A stretch of 64,000 bases of DNA from Enterococcus columbae (GTDB lineage Bacteria > Bacillota > Bacilli > Lactobacillales > Enterococcaceae). The translations under genes and the position numbers were made by a program. Positions 31,225 to 42,381 of the stretch are shown in pieces. The notes under the pieces were generated by a model. That model was not told the DNA's origin and ran no database searches. It saw only the letters and a list, made by a program, of their open reading frames with translations. How positions within the stretch are numbered: the first letter of the stretch is position 1; each line of letters starts with the position of its first letter. The stretch is from contig DYWZ01000061.1 in NCBI GenBank assembly GCA_020742395.1, positions 16,216-80,215 on the forward strand, written 5' to 3'.

Positions 31225-32976
31225 TTATAAACTAGCTAAAATATTTTTCACAATATTTTCAACTGCAAGACCATTTTCAGCTAGTAGTTCATCCACTTTA
31301 TAACGATCATGGAAAGCTTTATCAAGACCATAATTTTGAACCTTGACAGCTGTATTTCCTAAGTAACTTGCTACGGTTTGTCCATAACCTCCATCAGTAA
31401 TACCATCTTCTAAAATGACCACTACTTGGTAATCTTGCGTCAATGCGGTCAGTAATTTTTCATCTACACCTGAAATGAATTTTGGATTAATTAAGGTTGC
31501 TTGGATATTTTCTTTAGCTAAAGCTGCGACTACCTCTTTAGCTAGGCCAAAGAAATTCCCTATTCCCATTACCGCTACTTGTTTTCCTTGTTGGACGACT
31601 TCATTTTTGTATAATTGATTATAATCAGTCTGATCTGTTTGACCCACACTGTGCAATGGACCCACTGGCACACGAATGGCCACCGGATGATGGGTTTGTT
31701 CCAATGACCAATCTAGCATCGCCAAATACTCTTCTTGATTGGTTGGTGCTAGATAAACCAAATTAGGAATATGACTTAAAAAAGGAATATCGAAAATACC
31801 CAAGTGCGTTTCATCCTTCATTCCATTCACCGAGGCATTGTAAACCAAAATAGTCCCTGGTAAATCATTTAACGCTAGATCATGAGAAATTTGGTCATAG
31901 CTACGTTGCATAAACGTTGCGTTAACAAACCAAACAGGCTTAGCTCCATTTTTAGCCAAACCAGCTGTCATCGTAGCTGCCTGCTGTTCATCAATGCCCA
32001 CATCAATGAATTGTTTGCCCAGCGCTTTTCTTTGCCCAGGGTTAAAAACCATCATCGGTATGCCTGCATTAACGGCAACGACAGTCTGATCTTGCTGCAT
32101 TTTATTCCATAAGAAATCGGTAGTAATACTATTATAAGTTGCTTGCACGTTACCATTACGAACATATTCGCCGGTTTCTAAACTAAATGGACCACCCACA
32201 TGGAATTTTTCACGGTTTTCCTCAGCAAATTTAAAGCCTTTCCCTTTTACAGTATGAATGTGTAATAATACTGGGTGATCGCTATCTTTTACTGATTCAA
32301 ACAAGGCAATCAACTTATCGACATCATTTCCCTCGTCTAAGTAATGATATTCAAAGCCAAGGGACTTGAAGAAATTATCTTCTGCTTGACCATTAGATTC
32401 ACGCAGCGTCTTTAAGTTGCGATAAAGTCCTCCAAAGTTGTCAGCAATTGATTGGTCATTATCATTGACAATCACAATAATATTGCTATTTTGTTCAGCA
32501 ATATTATTTAACCCTTCAAAGGCCAAACCGCCAGATAAAGAGCCGTCACCAATGACCGCTACTACATTGTAATTTTCTTGTTTGACATCACGAGCAATCG
32601 CAATCCCATTAGCTAAAGCTAGAGAAGTTGAAGTGTGACCTACTGTAAACAAATCATAATCGCTTTCTTTAGGATTCGTATAATCTGATACATCGTCATA
32701 ATGGGCAGGATCTAAGAAAGCTTGCGCACGACCAGTCAACATTTTGTGAATATATGTTTGATGAGAAATGTCGAAGACTAATTTATCAACTGGTGAGTTA
32801 AAAACGCGGTGCAAAGCCACTGTCATTTCGACCTTACCTAAATTTGGCCCATTATGTCCACCATGTTGGCTAATTTTTGCCAACAAAGCTGTTCTCGCCT
32901 CATTAACAAGCATATGTAATTATTCTTGGCTTAATTTTTTTAAATCTTGTGGTTGTTGAATTGTTTCTAAAATCAT
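31225..32976 (-). pseudogene. dxs: 1-deoxy-D-xylulose-5-phosphate synthase-like, interrupted by in-frame TAA at 32920-32922
   Basis: Frame from ATG 32976 (RBS aggaggg) reads MILETIQQPQDLKKLSQE*LHMLVNEARTALLAKISQHGGHNGPNLGKVE...; 562-aa ORF continues from ATG 32913. Confidence 0.75.
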
Positions 32977-33109
32977 AAGTGCCCTCCTTCAGTGCTTCCT
33001 ATCATACAACTTAAAGTGGACTTTAAGTCAAGCCTATTTCGTGATTTTTTTAGCAATTAAAAAAAACGCCAATAAGCTTTAACCCTCATTGGCGTTTTCG
33101 AAATAAATC

Positions 33110-33421
33110 TTAAACAAATTTTACAGCTGTCCCATAGGCCACTACGCTTTGCATATCTTGCATAATCGAACCTGAATCATAACGCATCATTACAACCGCA
33201 TCTGCCCCCATGGCTTTAGCATTTTCTTTTAAACGCTCAACAGCTTTTAATCGTGATTCTTCTAACATATTGGTATAGGCTTTAATCTCACCACCGACTA
33301 AGCCCTTTAGACTAGCACCAATATCTGAAAACATATTTTTCGATTGTGTCGTCAAACCAAAAACTTCACCAATCACTTCATATTCCTTACCTGGAATTCG
33401 CTCAGTTGTAGTTACAATCAT
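33110..33421 (-). CDS. YbjQ/UPF0145 family protein
   Basis: [22 protein letters not shown]...[12 protein letters not shown]. Confidence 0.9.
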   Translation of the reverse strand: MIVTTTERIPGKEYEVIGEVFGLTTQSKNMFSDIGASLKGLVGGEIKAYTNMLEESRLKAVERLKENAKAMGADAVVMMRYDSGSIMQDMQSVVAYGTAVKFV

Positions 33422-33432
33422 CTAATGTCCTC

Positions 33433-34869
33433 CTATTCTTCTTTTGGATTTTCTGTTTTTACTTCACTGTCTTCTTTTACACTATGAATAGCTTCCACTA
33501 ATTCTTGATTAGCTTGCTTGCGAGACATCGTTTCATTAATTAAAGTCACTAGGTCTAAACCGGTAGTTTCTTTAATAGTATCAAAAGTTCTAGCCAGACC
33601 TGCCTCACCCATTTCATGAACGCCATCGCCACCACCAAAGCTAACCACCTTATCAATATTACTAATAGGCGCATTGACTTCTTTAGCAATTGCTGGCAAG
33701 ACTTTAATAAATTCAATTAAAATACCAGCTTCATTTAGTTTTTGTAAAGCAAGAGCCATTTTTTCCTTACTTTCGGCTTCTGCTTGTCCCACTTTAGCAA
33801 TGCGTTCTGCTTCAGCTTGCCCTAATTTAGCTACACGTTGCGCTTCAGCTTCAGCAGCTAATTTAATTTTTTCAGCTTCTGCTTGGGCATAGGCAATTTC
33901 TTTCGCTTTTTCAGCCAAAGCATTTTGTTCTACTACATATTTATCGGCTTCTGCTTTTTTACGTAGACTTGCGTTTAATTCTTTTTCGGTTAATTCTGCT
34001 TGTTTTTCTTGAATTTCAATGTTCTTTTCTTGTTCAATCAAGCGAACCTTCATTTTTTCGCCTACTGCTACTTGTTCAGCTTGGGCAACCGCAACTTCCT
34101 GTTCTTGTTTATATTGCGCTTGCTTTAAGGCCATGTTTTTATTAGCCTCGGCAATTTCTGTTTTACGACGAATTTCTTCTTGTTGAGCTAATTGTTCATT
34201 TTCTGCTTGTTTAATTCGCGTTTCACGCAAAGCATTAGATTCTGCGATTTCAGCATTCTTCTTCACTTCAGCAATTTGCGGGCGACCTAGGGCATCTAAG
34301 TAACCATTCGGATCACTCACATCTTTAATCGTGAATGAAACAATCTCTAGCCCCATCTTTTGTAAATCTGTTGAAGCGACTGCTTGGACTTGTTCTGCAA
34401 AATCATCGCGATTTTTATAAATCGCTTCTACCGTCATCGTACCTAAAATCGCGCGAAGGTGACCTTCTAAGACTTCTTGTGCTTCATCTTCTAATTCAGA
34501 AGTTGATTTACCTAAATATTGTTCTGCTGCTGTTTTAATCGCTTCAGTACTATTACCTATCTTAACTAAAACGGTAGCACTGGCTTTAATCGGCACTCCT
34601 TGTTCAGTATACACTTCAGGCGTACCTATCTCTAATTTATGGGTTAAAAGACTTAATTTATGAGCCTTTTGCACAATCGGTATCACAAAAGTCCCACTAT
34701 TTTTTAGAATTTTAATTCCTTCTTTACCTAAAAAAGATCCCGTCACAATCAATGCTTCGTCTGGTTTTCCAATACGATAACGAATCATTAAGAAAATAAT
34801 CAATGCTAATACTGCAATTACTATCCAGACAACTGGATTAAATAAAATACTCCCTATCACTTTATCCAC
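33433..34869 (-). CDS. floT: Flotillin family protein
   Basis: SPFH domain plus long Ala/Glu coiled coil (AEAEAQRVAKLGQAEAERIAKVGQAEAE). Confidence 0.93.
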   Translation of the reverse strand: MDKVIGSILFNPVVWIVIAVLALIIFLMIRYRIGKPDEALIVTGSFLGKEGIKILKNSGTFVIPIVQKAHKLSLLTHKLEIGTPEVYTEQGVPIKASATVLVKIGNSTEAIKTAAEQYLGKSTSELEDEAQEVLEGHLRAILGTMTVEAIYKNRDDFAEQVQAVASTDLQKMGLEIVSFTIKDVSDPNGYLDALGRPQIAEVKKNAEIAESNALRETRIKQAENEQLAQQEEIRRKTEIAEANKNMALKQAQYKQEQEVAVAQAEQVAVGEKMKVRLIEQEKNIEIQEKQAELTEKELNASLRKKAEADKYVVEQNALAEKAKEIAYAQAEAEKIKLAAEAEAQRVAKLGQAEAERIAKVGQAEAESKEKMALALQKLNEAGILIEFIKVLPAIAKEVNAPISNIDKVVSFGGGDGVHEMGEAGLARTFDTIKETTGLDLVTLINETMSRKQANQELVEAIHSVKEDSEVKTENPKEE

Positions 34870-34878
34870 TACTCCTTC

Positions 34879-35307
34879 TTATTTGTTTTTATTTTCTACT
34901 ACTAGCGCAATGCCGTTTGCATCAAATTCAATAATAATTACTGATGTCCCTACTGGTAAAAGATGATCATTAGCAATTTCATCTGCTTTAAATAATTTAG
35001 CTGGAAAAGTTGCTCGTGCATGACCACTGCCTGTCTCCATAACTTCGCCTACTGAATCTCCCTGAATTTTCACAGTCAATTGACCTAATAAATATTCAGA
35101 TTGGGCCAAAGAATTATTTTGATTTCGATCGGTTAAACGGTTATAAAGATACATAATTGGTGCAAAAATAAGCGAAAAAAGTAAATATAAGCCAACAAAA
35201 AATAGACAAATCAGGCCTATCCATGCGATACACTGCCAAAAATCAGACAATAACCCCACTTGTTGCGCAATATATTGAAAAACTTCTTTAAACATTTTTC
35301 CCACCAC
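34879..35307 (-). CDS. NfeD-like membrane protein (flotillin partner)
   Basis: TM segment plus OB-like C-terminus; upstream of flotillin. Confidence 0.75.
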   Translation of the reverse strand: MVGKMFKEVFQYIAQQVGLLSDFWQCIAWIGLICLFFVGLYLLFSLIFAPIMYLYNRLTDRNQNNSLAQSEYLLGQLTVKIQGDSVGEVMETGSGHARATFPAKLFKADEIANDHLLPVGTSVIIIEFDANGIALVVENKNK

Positions 35308-35606
35308 CTGTAACCTTATAACAAAATCATAACACTAAACTTCTTTTGATTCAAGACGAACACAAAAAAATACATCCTTAGACCTAGGATGTAATCCATT
35401 GATATTTAAAGATTTATCAGCAAATACCTTCCTATTACAGAAGCAATAGCAAAGGATTTAAAAAACCATTAAAAAAAACAAAAAGCTACATATATGAAAG
35501 AATAGTCAATTTCTTCCTATGTGTATAGACAAAATATTTTTACGCAACAAAGGAAGATTTGTGATAAAGTAGTTATGAAAAATCTAAAAGTGAAAGGAAA
35601 GATCTC

Positions 35607-36710
35607 ATGCATTATTTAATCGTTGGTGCAGGCTTATTTGGTGCGGTGTTTGCTGAACAAGCAGCTAAAGCCGGACATCAGGTAACGATTATCGAAAAAC
35701 GAAATCATATTGCTGGTAATATCTATACACATGAAGTTGAAGGTATCCAAGTCCACCAATATGGCGCCCATATCTTTCACACCTCCAATCAAGAAGTTTG
35801 GCAATATGTAAATCAATTTGCTCAATTTAATCGATTTGTGAATAGTCCTTTTGCTCTAAGTAAAGGAAAGCTCTACTCCTTACCTTTTAACATGAGTACC
35901 TTCTATCAGCTCTGGCAAACAATCACGCCTCAACAAGCTAAAGCTAAAATTAAGGAGCAGCGACAAGTTTTAAAAGGGAAAACACCTGAAAATCTAGAAG
36001 AACAAGCAATCGATTTAGTCGGAACTGATATCTATGAGACCTTGATTAAAGAATATACAGAAAAACAATGGGGACGTACTTGTAAGGATTTACCACCTTT
36101 TATTATCAAGCGATTACCTGTACGTTTTACCTTTGATAATAACTATTTCAATGACACTTATCAAGGAATTCCGATAGGTGGTTACACACAAATGGTTGAA
36201 AAAATGCTCCAACATGATCAGATTGAAGTCCGTTTAAATACTGATTTTTTTGCCAATAAAGCAGCATATTTAACCAATTATGATAAAATTGTTTTCACCG
36301 GTATGATTGACCAGTTTTATGATTACTGTTATGGGCCATTAGCTTATCGTTCATTAAAATTTGAACACGAAATTTTATCTATAGATAATTACCAGGGAAA
36401 TGCCGTGATTAATTATATCGACCATCAATATCCTTTCACCCGGATTATCGAGCATAAGCATTTTGAATTTGGCCAACAGGAAAAAACGGTTATTACTAAG
36501 GAGTACCCAGCTGATTGGCAAATCGGGGATGAGCCCTATTATCCAGTGAATGACCAGGTCAATGCTAAGTTATACCAAAAATATCAGGCCCTAGCGAAAA
36601 AAGATGCCAATATTATTTTTGGCGGTCGTTTAGGTATGTATCAATATTTTGATATGCACAAAGTAATCGAAGTAGCTTTAGCCACAGCGAAAAAAGAATT
36701 GCGAAATTAA
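35607..36710 (+). CDS. glf: UDP-galactopyranose mutase
   Basis: YLIVGAGLFGAVFAEQA, HQYGAHIFHTSN, EYTEKQWG. Confidence 0.97.
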   Translation: MHYLIVGAGLFGAVFAEQAAKAGHQVTIIEKRNHIAGNIYTHEVEGIQVHQYGAHIFHTSNQEVWQYVNQFAQFNRFVNSPFALSKGKLYSLPFNMSTFYQLWQTITPQQAKAKIKEQRQVLKGKTPENLEEQAIDLVGTDIYETLIKEYTEKQWGRTCKDLPPFIIKRLPVRFTFDNNYFNDTYQGIPIGGYTQMVEKMLQHDQIEVRLNTDFFANKAAYLTNYDKIVFTGMIDQFYDYCYGPLAYRSLKFEHEILSIDNYQGNAVINYIDHQYPFTRIIEHKHFEFGQQEKTVITKEYPADWQIGDEPYYPVNDQVNAKLYQKYQALAKKDANIIFGGRLGMYQYFDMHKVIEVALATAKKELRN

Positions 36711-36755
36711 CAAAAAATCCCTTAGCCAATCTATCTAGATTAGCTAAGAGATTTT

Positions 36756-37058
36756 TTAATATCCATAGCGAATTTGGGATAATTCCGCTACTTCCTTTAA
36801 CAGTTTAGATTCCTTTTCACTTAATACGATTTGGTTAGTCGTTAAATAATTTGAAACCTCAATGTTTAAACGACTTAAAGATAAGGGAACTGCACAAACA
36901 CCTTGTTTGATTTCGTTGATAAATGATTGGACCAAATCAGCCAAACCTTTTTTATTATCGTCATCGGCTATCTTTAGTTCAGAAATAAACTGGGTTAATA
37001 GATCAACTGCCATCTTGCCTCTTTCTTGTCCGCCTACATACCATTTTAATTCTGCCAT
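36756..37058 (-). CDS. Enterocin A-type bacteriocin immunity protein
   Basis: ~100 aa helical, ...VPLSLSRLNIEVSNYLTTNQIVLSEKESKLLKEVAE; start ATG 37058. Confidence 0.65.
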   Translation of the reverse strand: MAELKWYVGGQERGKMAVDLLTQFISELKIADDDNKKGLADLVQSFINEIKQGVCAVPLSLSRLNIEVSNYLTTNQIVLSEKESKLLKEVAELSQIRYGY

Positions 37059-37386
37059 AATTACTAGCCTCTTTTCTAAAATTATGGACAAATTATAACT
37101 CCGAAACCAGCCTTTTTTATCGGTCTATGGACTGAGTTCTATTTTTTGATATATTCACATATTTTCTCAGAGATTGCAAAAACCACATTGACTTACTAAA
37201 AATTTATCGCCATAATGATGTACTATACACTTATAAAAGTAGATGACTAGGACAGTTAATCACTTATCAAATAAGTCAAAGTGCTATAAAGGTCTTAAAA
37301 ATACTGGACTTTTCTATCCTTTGAAGCTTATTTGTTCGCGCCCAAGCGAGCTGTCTCATAGCCTCTGGATTGAGGAGGAACGATTG

Positions 37387-38112
37387 ATGCCTACCGGTGT
37401 AATTATCAATGCATTATCCGTTGTATTAGGCGGCATTTTTGGTGGTTTTTTTGGTGAAAAACTATCAGATAACTTTAAAAAAGAGATTACGCTTATTTTT
37501 GGTGTTTGTTCAATGGGCATGGGAATTTCGACGATTGTCTTAATGAAAAATATGCCTGCTGTCGTTTTTGCTATTATTTTAGGAACAGCCATTGGATTAT
37601 TGCTCCATGTTGGTGAGATGGTGAAAACAGGAGCTACTTATATGCAAAAGCCTATTAATCAGCTATTCGGCAAGCAAACAGAGCTAGACGCCAAGGAATT
37701 TCAAGCACAATTAGTTACGATTATTGTCTTGTTCTGCGCTTCAGGAACCGGGATTTACGGTAGCATAGATTCTGGAATGACTGGCGACCATACTATCTTA
37801 ATTGCCAAATCGATTTTGGATTTCTTTACAGCTGCGATTTTCGCTTGTAATCTGGGGTATGTTGTTTCGATTATCGCCTTACCACAATTTATCATTTTCT
37901 TTTTATTATTTATTTTTGCTAAGGCCATTTTCCCACTTACCTCACCTGTAATGATTGCCGATTTCAAGGCTGTTGGGGGCTTTTTAATGCTGGCAACTGG
38001 GTTTCGGATGGTCAATATCAAGCAATTTCCAACTGCCGATATGATTCCGGCAATGGTTTTAGCAATGCCTTTTAGCTATCTATGGACGACTGTCATCCTA
38101 CCAATGCTATAA
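37387..38112 (+). CDS. DUF554 family membrane protein
   Basis: MPTGVIINALSVVLGGIFGGFFGEKL; RBS gaggagg before ATG 37387. Confidence 0.88.
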   Translation: MPTGVIINALSVVLGGIFGGFFGEKLSDNFKKEITLIFGVCSMGMGISTIVLMKNMPAVVFAIILGTAIGLLLHVGEMVKTGATYMQKPINQLFGKQTELDAKEFQAQLVTIIVLFCASGTGIYGSIDSGMTGDHTILIAKSILDFFTAAIFACNLGYVVSIIALPQFIIFFLLFIFAKAIFPLTSPVMIADFKAVGGFLMLATGFRMVNIKQFPTADMIPAMVLAMPFSYLWTTVILPML

Positions 38113-38379
38113 TCCCAAATGAAGCTATTGAAATAATTGCTATTTGGCAAGTAATCGTCAAATAAGCTAATTGAGAAAAAGTTTTCTGCTAATTTATCCT
38201 AGCTTAGAACTTATCTACTCACTGTTAACTATCCTGCTTTAAAATCTTAAATAAAAAAACAACGAATATTCAGCCCATCTAGCTATAGCCTGAGTATTCG
38301 TTGTTTTTATTCATTTTTGCTAAGAAATAATATTGCAAGGATATTTAATCAACTACGATTAGGCGATAAAAAAGCAACT

Positions 38380-38958
38380 TTATACAAATAATTGACTAAC
38401 GCGCTGCTTTAAAGCTACAATCACCTCTTCTTCGTACCAAGGATGTTTTTTCAGCCAAATTTGATTCCGTGGAGAAGGATGAATCAATGGAAAATAGCTT
38501 GGCAAATACTGTTGATAATTAGCAACAACCTCCGTTAAGGTCGTTTTAGAATCAATCGCTAAATACCGTTGCATCGCATAGCGGCCAATCAAAATAGTTA
38601 AGGCGACATTTGATAATTCGGCAAGCAATTGAGGATGCCATTTTTCAGCAAAATCTACTCTAGGTGGCAAATCTCCTGACTTCCCACGGCCAGGAAAATA
38701 AAAATCCATGGGTAAAATTGCTACCTTAGTTGCATCATAAAAGGTTGCTTCATCTAACCCTAACCAATTGCGCAAACGTTCACCACTACGATCTGCAAAT
38801 AAACGCCCACGATCTTGAGCCTTCTGACCGGGTGCTTGACCAATGATTAATAGCTTAGCTGCTGGATTAGCCTGAAACAATGGTTGAATGCCTCTTTTAG
38901 TATAGACTTGATTCGCCTCATCCTGGATAATTTCTTGTTTGATTCTTTCAATTGACAT
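38380..38958 (-). CDS. Uracil-DNA glycosylase superfamily protein
   Basis: LLIIGQAPGQKAQDRGR, PLIHPSPRN. Confidence 0.9.
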   Translation of the reverse strand: MSIERIKQEIIQDEANQVYTKRGIQPLFQANPAAKLLIIGQAPGQKAQDRGRLFADRSGERLRNWLGLDEATFYDATKVAILPMDFYFPGRGKSGDLPPRVDFAEKWHPQLLAELSNVALTILIGRYAMQRYLAIDSKTTLTEVVANYQQYLPSYFPLIHPSPRNQIWLKKHPWYEEEVIVALKQRVSQLFV

Positions 38959-39159
38959 CAGCTTTCTCTTCTTCCTAATTTTTTTCTTAAAAATCTATTT
39001 TTTACTTTTTTTATTCAATAAATTATTGATAAAAAACGCTATCAAATAATTATAAACGTTATTTTGTTATATGTTCTCTTTCTCTATTGTACACTAGATT
39101 GAATAAGCATAGAATAGGTCTGTTTCAATGAAAGATACAAAACTAAAGGAGAACAAAAC

Positions 39160-41163
39160 ATGAAACAGCCCACTAATTTTCATTCAAGAAAAAGTGCTGC
39201 TGGTTTACTGTTAGCCATCGGAATTGTCTATGGCGATATCGGAACTAGCCCACTTTACGTAATGAAAGAAATTATTCGTGGTAACGGAGGGATAAATAGT
39301 ATCTCTCGAGACTATCTTTTTGGGGTTATCTCACTTATTTTTTGGACCGTAACCCTATTAACTACCATTAAATACGTCTATTTAGCTTTAAAAGCTGACA
39401 ACCACGGAGAAGGTGGTATTTTTTCTTTATACACCTTACTTAGAAAAACAAAAAAATGGTTGATTGTACCGGCTATGATTGGCGGAGCCGCTATTTTAGC
39501 CGACGGAATGCTTACTCCTGCTGTGACAGTAACATCAGCAATCGAAGGCTTACGAGGTTTACCTTTTTATGTACAGCATTTTGGACATAGCCAACAAAAT
39601 GTAGTTTTGATTACTTTACTTATTTTGGCCATTTTATTTTTCATTCAACAATTTGGAACAGATTTAGTCGGTAAGGCATTTGGTCCGGTCATGCTCGTTT
39701 GGTTTAGCTTTTTGGGCTTAATGGGGCTAATGCATTTACAGCACGACTGGCAAATTTTACAAGCCATTCATCCAAAATATGCTTTAGCATTACTTTTTAG
39801 TCCTAGCAATCATTTAGGCATCTTTATTTTGGGTAGTATTTTCCTAGCCACAACCGGGGCAGAGGCAGTCTATTCAGATATGGGGCATGTTGGCCGTAGT
39901 AACATTCGCTTAAGCTGGCCATTTGTCTTTATCTGCCTGATGCTTAACTATATGGGGCAAGTGGCTTGGCTATTGACTTTGCCAAGCAATACGCCGCTGA
40001 ATGAAAGCTTTAATCCATTTTTTGCGATGATGCCTGCTGATTTTCGTTTTGTCGGCATTATTTTAGCGACTTTAGCAGCCATTATCGCTTCGCAGGCTTT
40101 AATCACTGGTTCATTCACCTTAGTCTCTGAAGCCATCAAATTAAAGCTATTGCCTAAATTACAAATTCGCTATCCTGGTAAAAGCATTGGTCAAATGTAC
40201 ATTCCAACCATTAATATTTTACTATGGATTGGTTGTTCATTAATTGTCCTAGGATTTCAAACATCTAGCCACATGGAAGCAGCTTACGGTCTAGCCATTA
40301 CCGTAACTATGCTAATGACGACCATTTTATTAACACAATTTTTAATCTGGCAAAAAATCCCACCCCTCTTTGCTTATGCCGTATTAGTATTTTTTGGAGG
40401 GATTGAGAGTATTTTCTTCATTGCCAGTGCGGTAAAATTTGTTCACGGTGGCTACGTTGCCGTCATTTTAGCCCTACTGATTCTAGCTATTATGTATATC
40501 TGGTATCAAAGTAATGAAATTCAAGAACGCCATATCCGAGCAGTTAGCTTGAAAAAATATCTACCGCAGCTACAAGCCTTGTCTAAAGACGAAAGTGTCC
40601 CTTATTATCAAACTAATTTGGTATTCTTAGTTCCACAATTATCTGGCGAAAAAATTGCTCAACAGTATATCTATTCGATTCTAGATAAAAAACTCAAACG
40701 TGCCAGAGTCTATTGGTTTGTCAGCGTAGTCGTAACCGATGAGCCTTATACTAAAAAATATGCGGTAGATATGTTAGGAACCGATTTTGTTGTTAAGGTC
40801 CAATTATTCTTAGGCTTTAGAGTTGCTCAAGAAGTGAATATCTACTTACGTCAAATTATTCAAGACTTGATGGCTTCCAATCGGCTACCCAAGCAGCCAC
40901 AAAAATATTCGCTTACCCCTGGACGTGAAGTCGGTGATTTTCGCTTTGTTTTGATTCGTGAAGAATTATCGAATATGACCCAGTTAAAACGCTGGGAACG
41001 CCAAATTTTAAATGCGCGCTTAATGATTAAAAAAGTGACTGTCGCCCCTGAACGTTGGTTTGGTTTACAATATAGCGATGTAGTCCACGAAGTAATCCCT
41101 CTAAATGTAGGGAAACCAAAATTCAGCCAATTGCAAGAATGCGCTTTTCAGTGTAAGAAATAA
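39160..41163 (+). CDS. kup: KUP/HAK/KT family potassium transporter
   Basis: GIVYGDIGTSPLYV, ADGMLTPAVTVTSAIEGL. Confidence 0.96.
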   Translation: MKQPTNFHSRKSAAGLLLAIGIVYGDIGTSPLYVMKEIIRGNGGINSISRDYLFGVISLIFWTVTLLTTIKYVYLALKADNHGEGGIFSLYTLLRKTKKWLIVPAMIGGAAILADGMLTPAVTVTSAIEGLRGLPFYVQHFGHSQQNVVLITLLILAILFFIQQFGTDLVGKAFGPVMLVWFSFLGLMGLMHLQHDWQILQAIHPKYALALLFSPSNHLGIFILGSIFLATTGAEAVYSDMGHVGRSNIRLSWPFVFICLMLNYMGQVAWLLTLPSNTPLNESFNPFFAMMPADFRFVGIILATLAAIIASQALITGSFTLVSEAIKLKLLPKLQIRYPGKSIGQMYIPTINILLWIGCSLIVLGFQTSSHMEAAYGLAITVTMLMTTILLTQFLIWQKIPPLFAYAVLVFFGGIESIFFIASAVKFVHGGYVAVILALLILAIMYIWYQSNEIQERHIRAVSLKKYLPQLQALSKDESVPYYQTNLVFLVPQLSGEKIAQQYIYSILDKKLKRARVYWFVSVVVTDEPYTKKYAVDMLGTDFVVKVQLFLGFRVAQEVNIYLRQIIQDLMASNRLPKQPQKYSLTPGREVGDFRFVLIREELSNMTQLKRWERQILNARLMIKKVTVAPERWFGLQYSDVVHEVIPLNVGKPKFSQLQECAFQCKK

Positions 41164-41227
41164 ATAATCATACGATAAAAGCTAGTAAGCAAATCTAGAG
41201 TTTTCCTAGACTTGCTACTAGCTTGTT

Positions 41228-41851
41228 TTAATGCCCTGTTTGCGCAGTTAACCCCCAAGTAACGAGTTGTGCTTGGGATGGCTGATAATCCACAATGGTC
41301 AAGCTAGCGTTAGGCAACAAGCCGTCTTTACGAAATTGAGCAATTGGTGTACCCAAAAGCCCTTGAATCAGTAAGGTTAAATGCACGCCATGACCGACAA
41401 TTAAAATCTTCCCAGCAGGAAATTGCTGATAAATTTCTTGGATTAGCGCATTGCCTCGCTCATATAGATGTCCATAAGATTCCATCTGAAAGGCTTGTGT
41501 ATCAAAGGTCGCCGGCGATTGATGATATTGTTTCAAAATGTCCGCATCGACCTGACTAAAAGGGATTCCCTCCCACTTACCAAAATGAAACTCTCGCAAG
41601 CGTTCATCAACTATATACTGTAACGGCTGATGATGATTCGATTGGGCTAAAGCTAATTGGAGCGTTGTTTGCGCTCTAAATTGCGGCGAACAATAAATTT
41701 TCTCAAAACGACAATCCTTTAAATACCGATTTAAACCTTCAGCCCCCTTAATTCCTGCTTGGGTTAAAGGAGAATCCACCGTTGCTCCATTGAATCGTTG
41801 CTCTAAATTAATCTGCGTTTGACCATGTCTTAAAAAATAAAATTCTGTCAA
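41228..41851 (-). CDS. Histidine phosphatase family protein
   Basis: FYFLRHGQTQIN, VGHGVHL. Confidence 0.92.
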   Translation of the reverse strand: MTEFYFLRHGQTQINLEQRFNGATVDSPLTQAGIKGAEGLNRYLKDCRFEKIYCSPQFRAQTTLQLALAQSNHHQPLQYIVDERLREFHFGKWEGIPFSQVDADILKQYHQSPATFDTQAFQMESYGHLYERGNALIQEIYQQFPAGKILIVGHGVHLTLLIQGLLGTPIAQFRKDGLLPNASLTIVDYQPSQAQLVTWGLTAQTGH

Positions 41852-41942
41852 TCACTTCACCCCCAATAAGTAACTAAATGTTATCCAAAAATCATTGTAA
41901 CACAGACAAACATCTTGTGTTAACTTAGACACTCTTTTTGGC

Positions 41943-41962
41943 ATATCGAAAATAATCGATAT
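41943..41962. promoter_or_regulatory. Putative ArsR-family operator 1
   Basis: Perfect palindrome ATATCGA-N6-TCGATAT immediately upstream of arsR-like gene. Confidence 0.6.
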
Positions 41963-41971
41963 AATAAAATC

Positions 41972-42274
41972 ATGGAAAATATTGAAATTTTTAAAGCCTT
42001 ATCAAATGAATATCGATTACAAATCTTAATTTGGTTAAAAAATCCAACTGCCTATTTTGTACATGAAAGTGATGTGGATATGCTTGAAGTTGGTGTATGT
42101 GTTGGTGAAATTCAACGCTTATTAGGACTGACTCAATCAACCACCTCACATTATCTTACTATCTTACAAAAGGCCGATTTACTCATCGCTACTAGAATTG
42201 GCAAATGGACTTATTATCGCCGAAACGAAGCCACCTTGAATCGATTAAGGGATTTTATTGACAAAGAATTATAG
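41972..42274 (+). CDS. ArsR/SmtB family transcriptional regulator
   Basis: IFKALSNEYRLQILIWL, LGLTQSTTSHYLTILQKADLL. Confidence 0.92.
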   Translation: MENIEIFKALSNEYRLQILIWLKNPTAYFVHESDVDMLEVGVCVGEIQRLLGLTQSTTSHYLTILQKADLLIATRIGKWTYYRRNEATLNRLRDFIDKEL

Positions 42275-42317
42275 AGCTACGCGCCTAAACAAGGCATAGT
42301 TCTTCTTTCGGATAATC

Positions 42318-42339
42318 ATATCGATAAATCTCGAATTAT
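42318..42339. promoter_or_regulatory. Putative ArsR-family operator 2
   Basis: ATATCGA-N6-TCGA(ATTAT), second copy upstream of OYE gene. Confidence 0.5.
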
Positions 42340-42381
42340 CATTTTGATAAATACAATTACTCTAGAAAGAAGGATGTTTTC

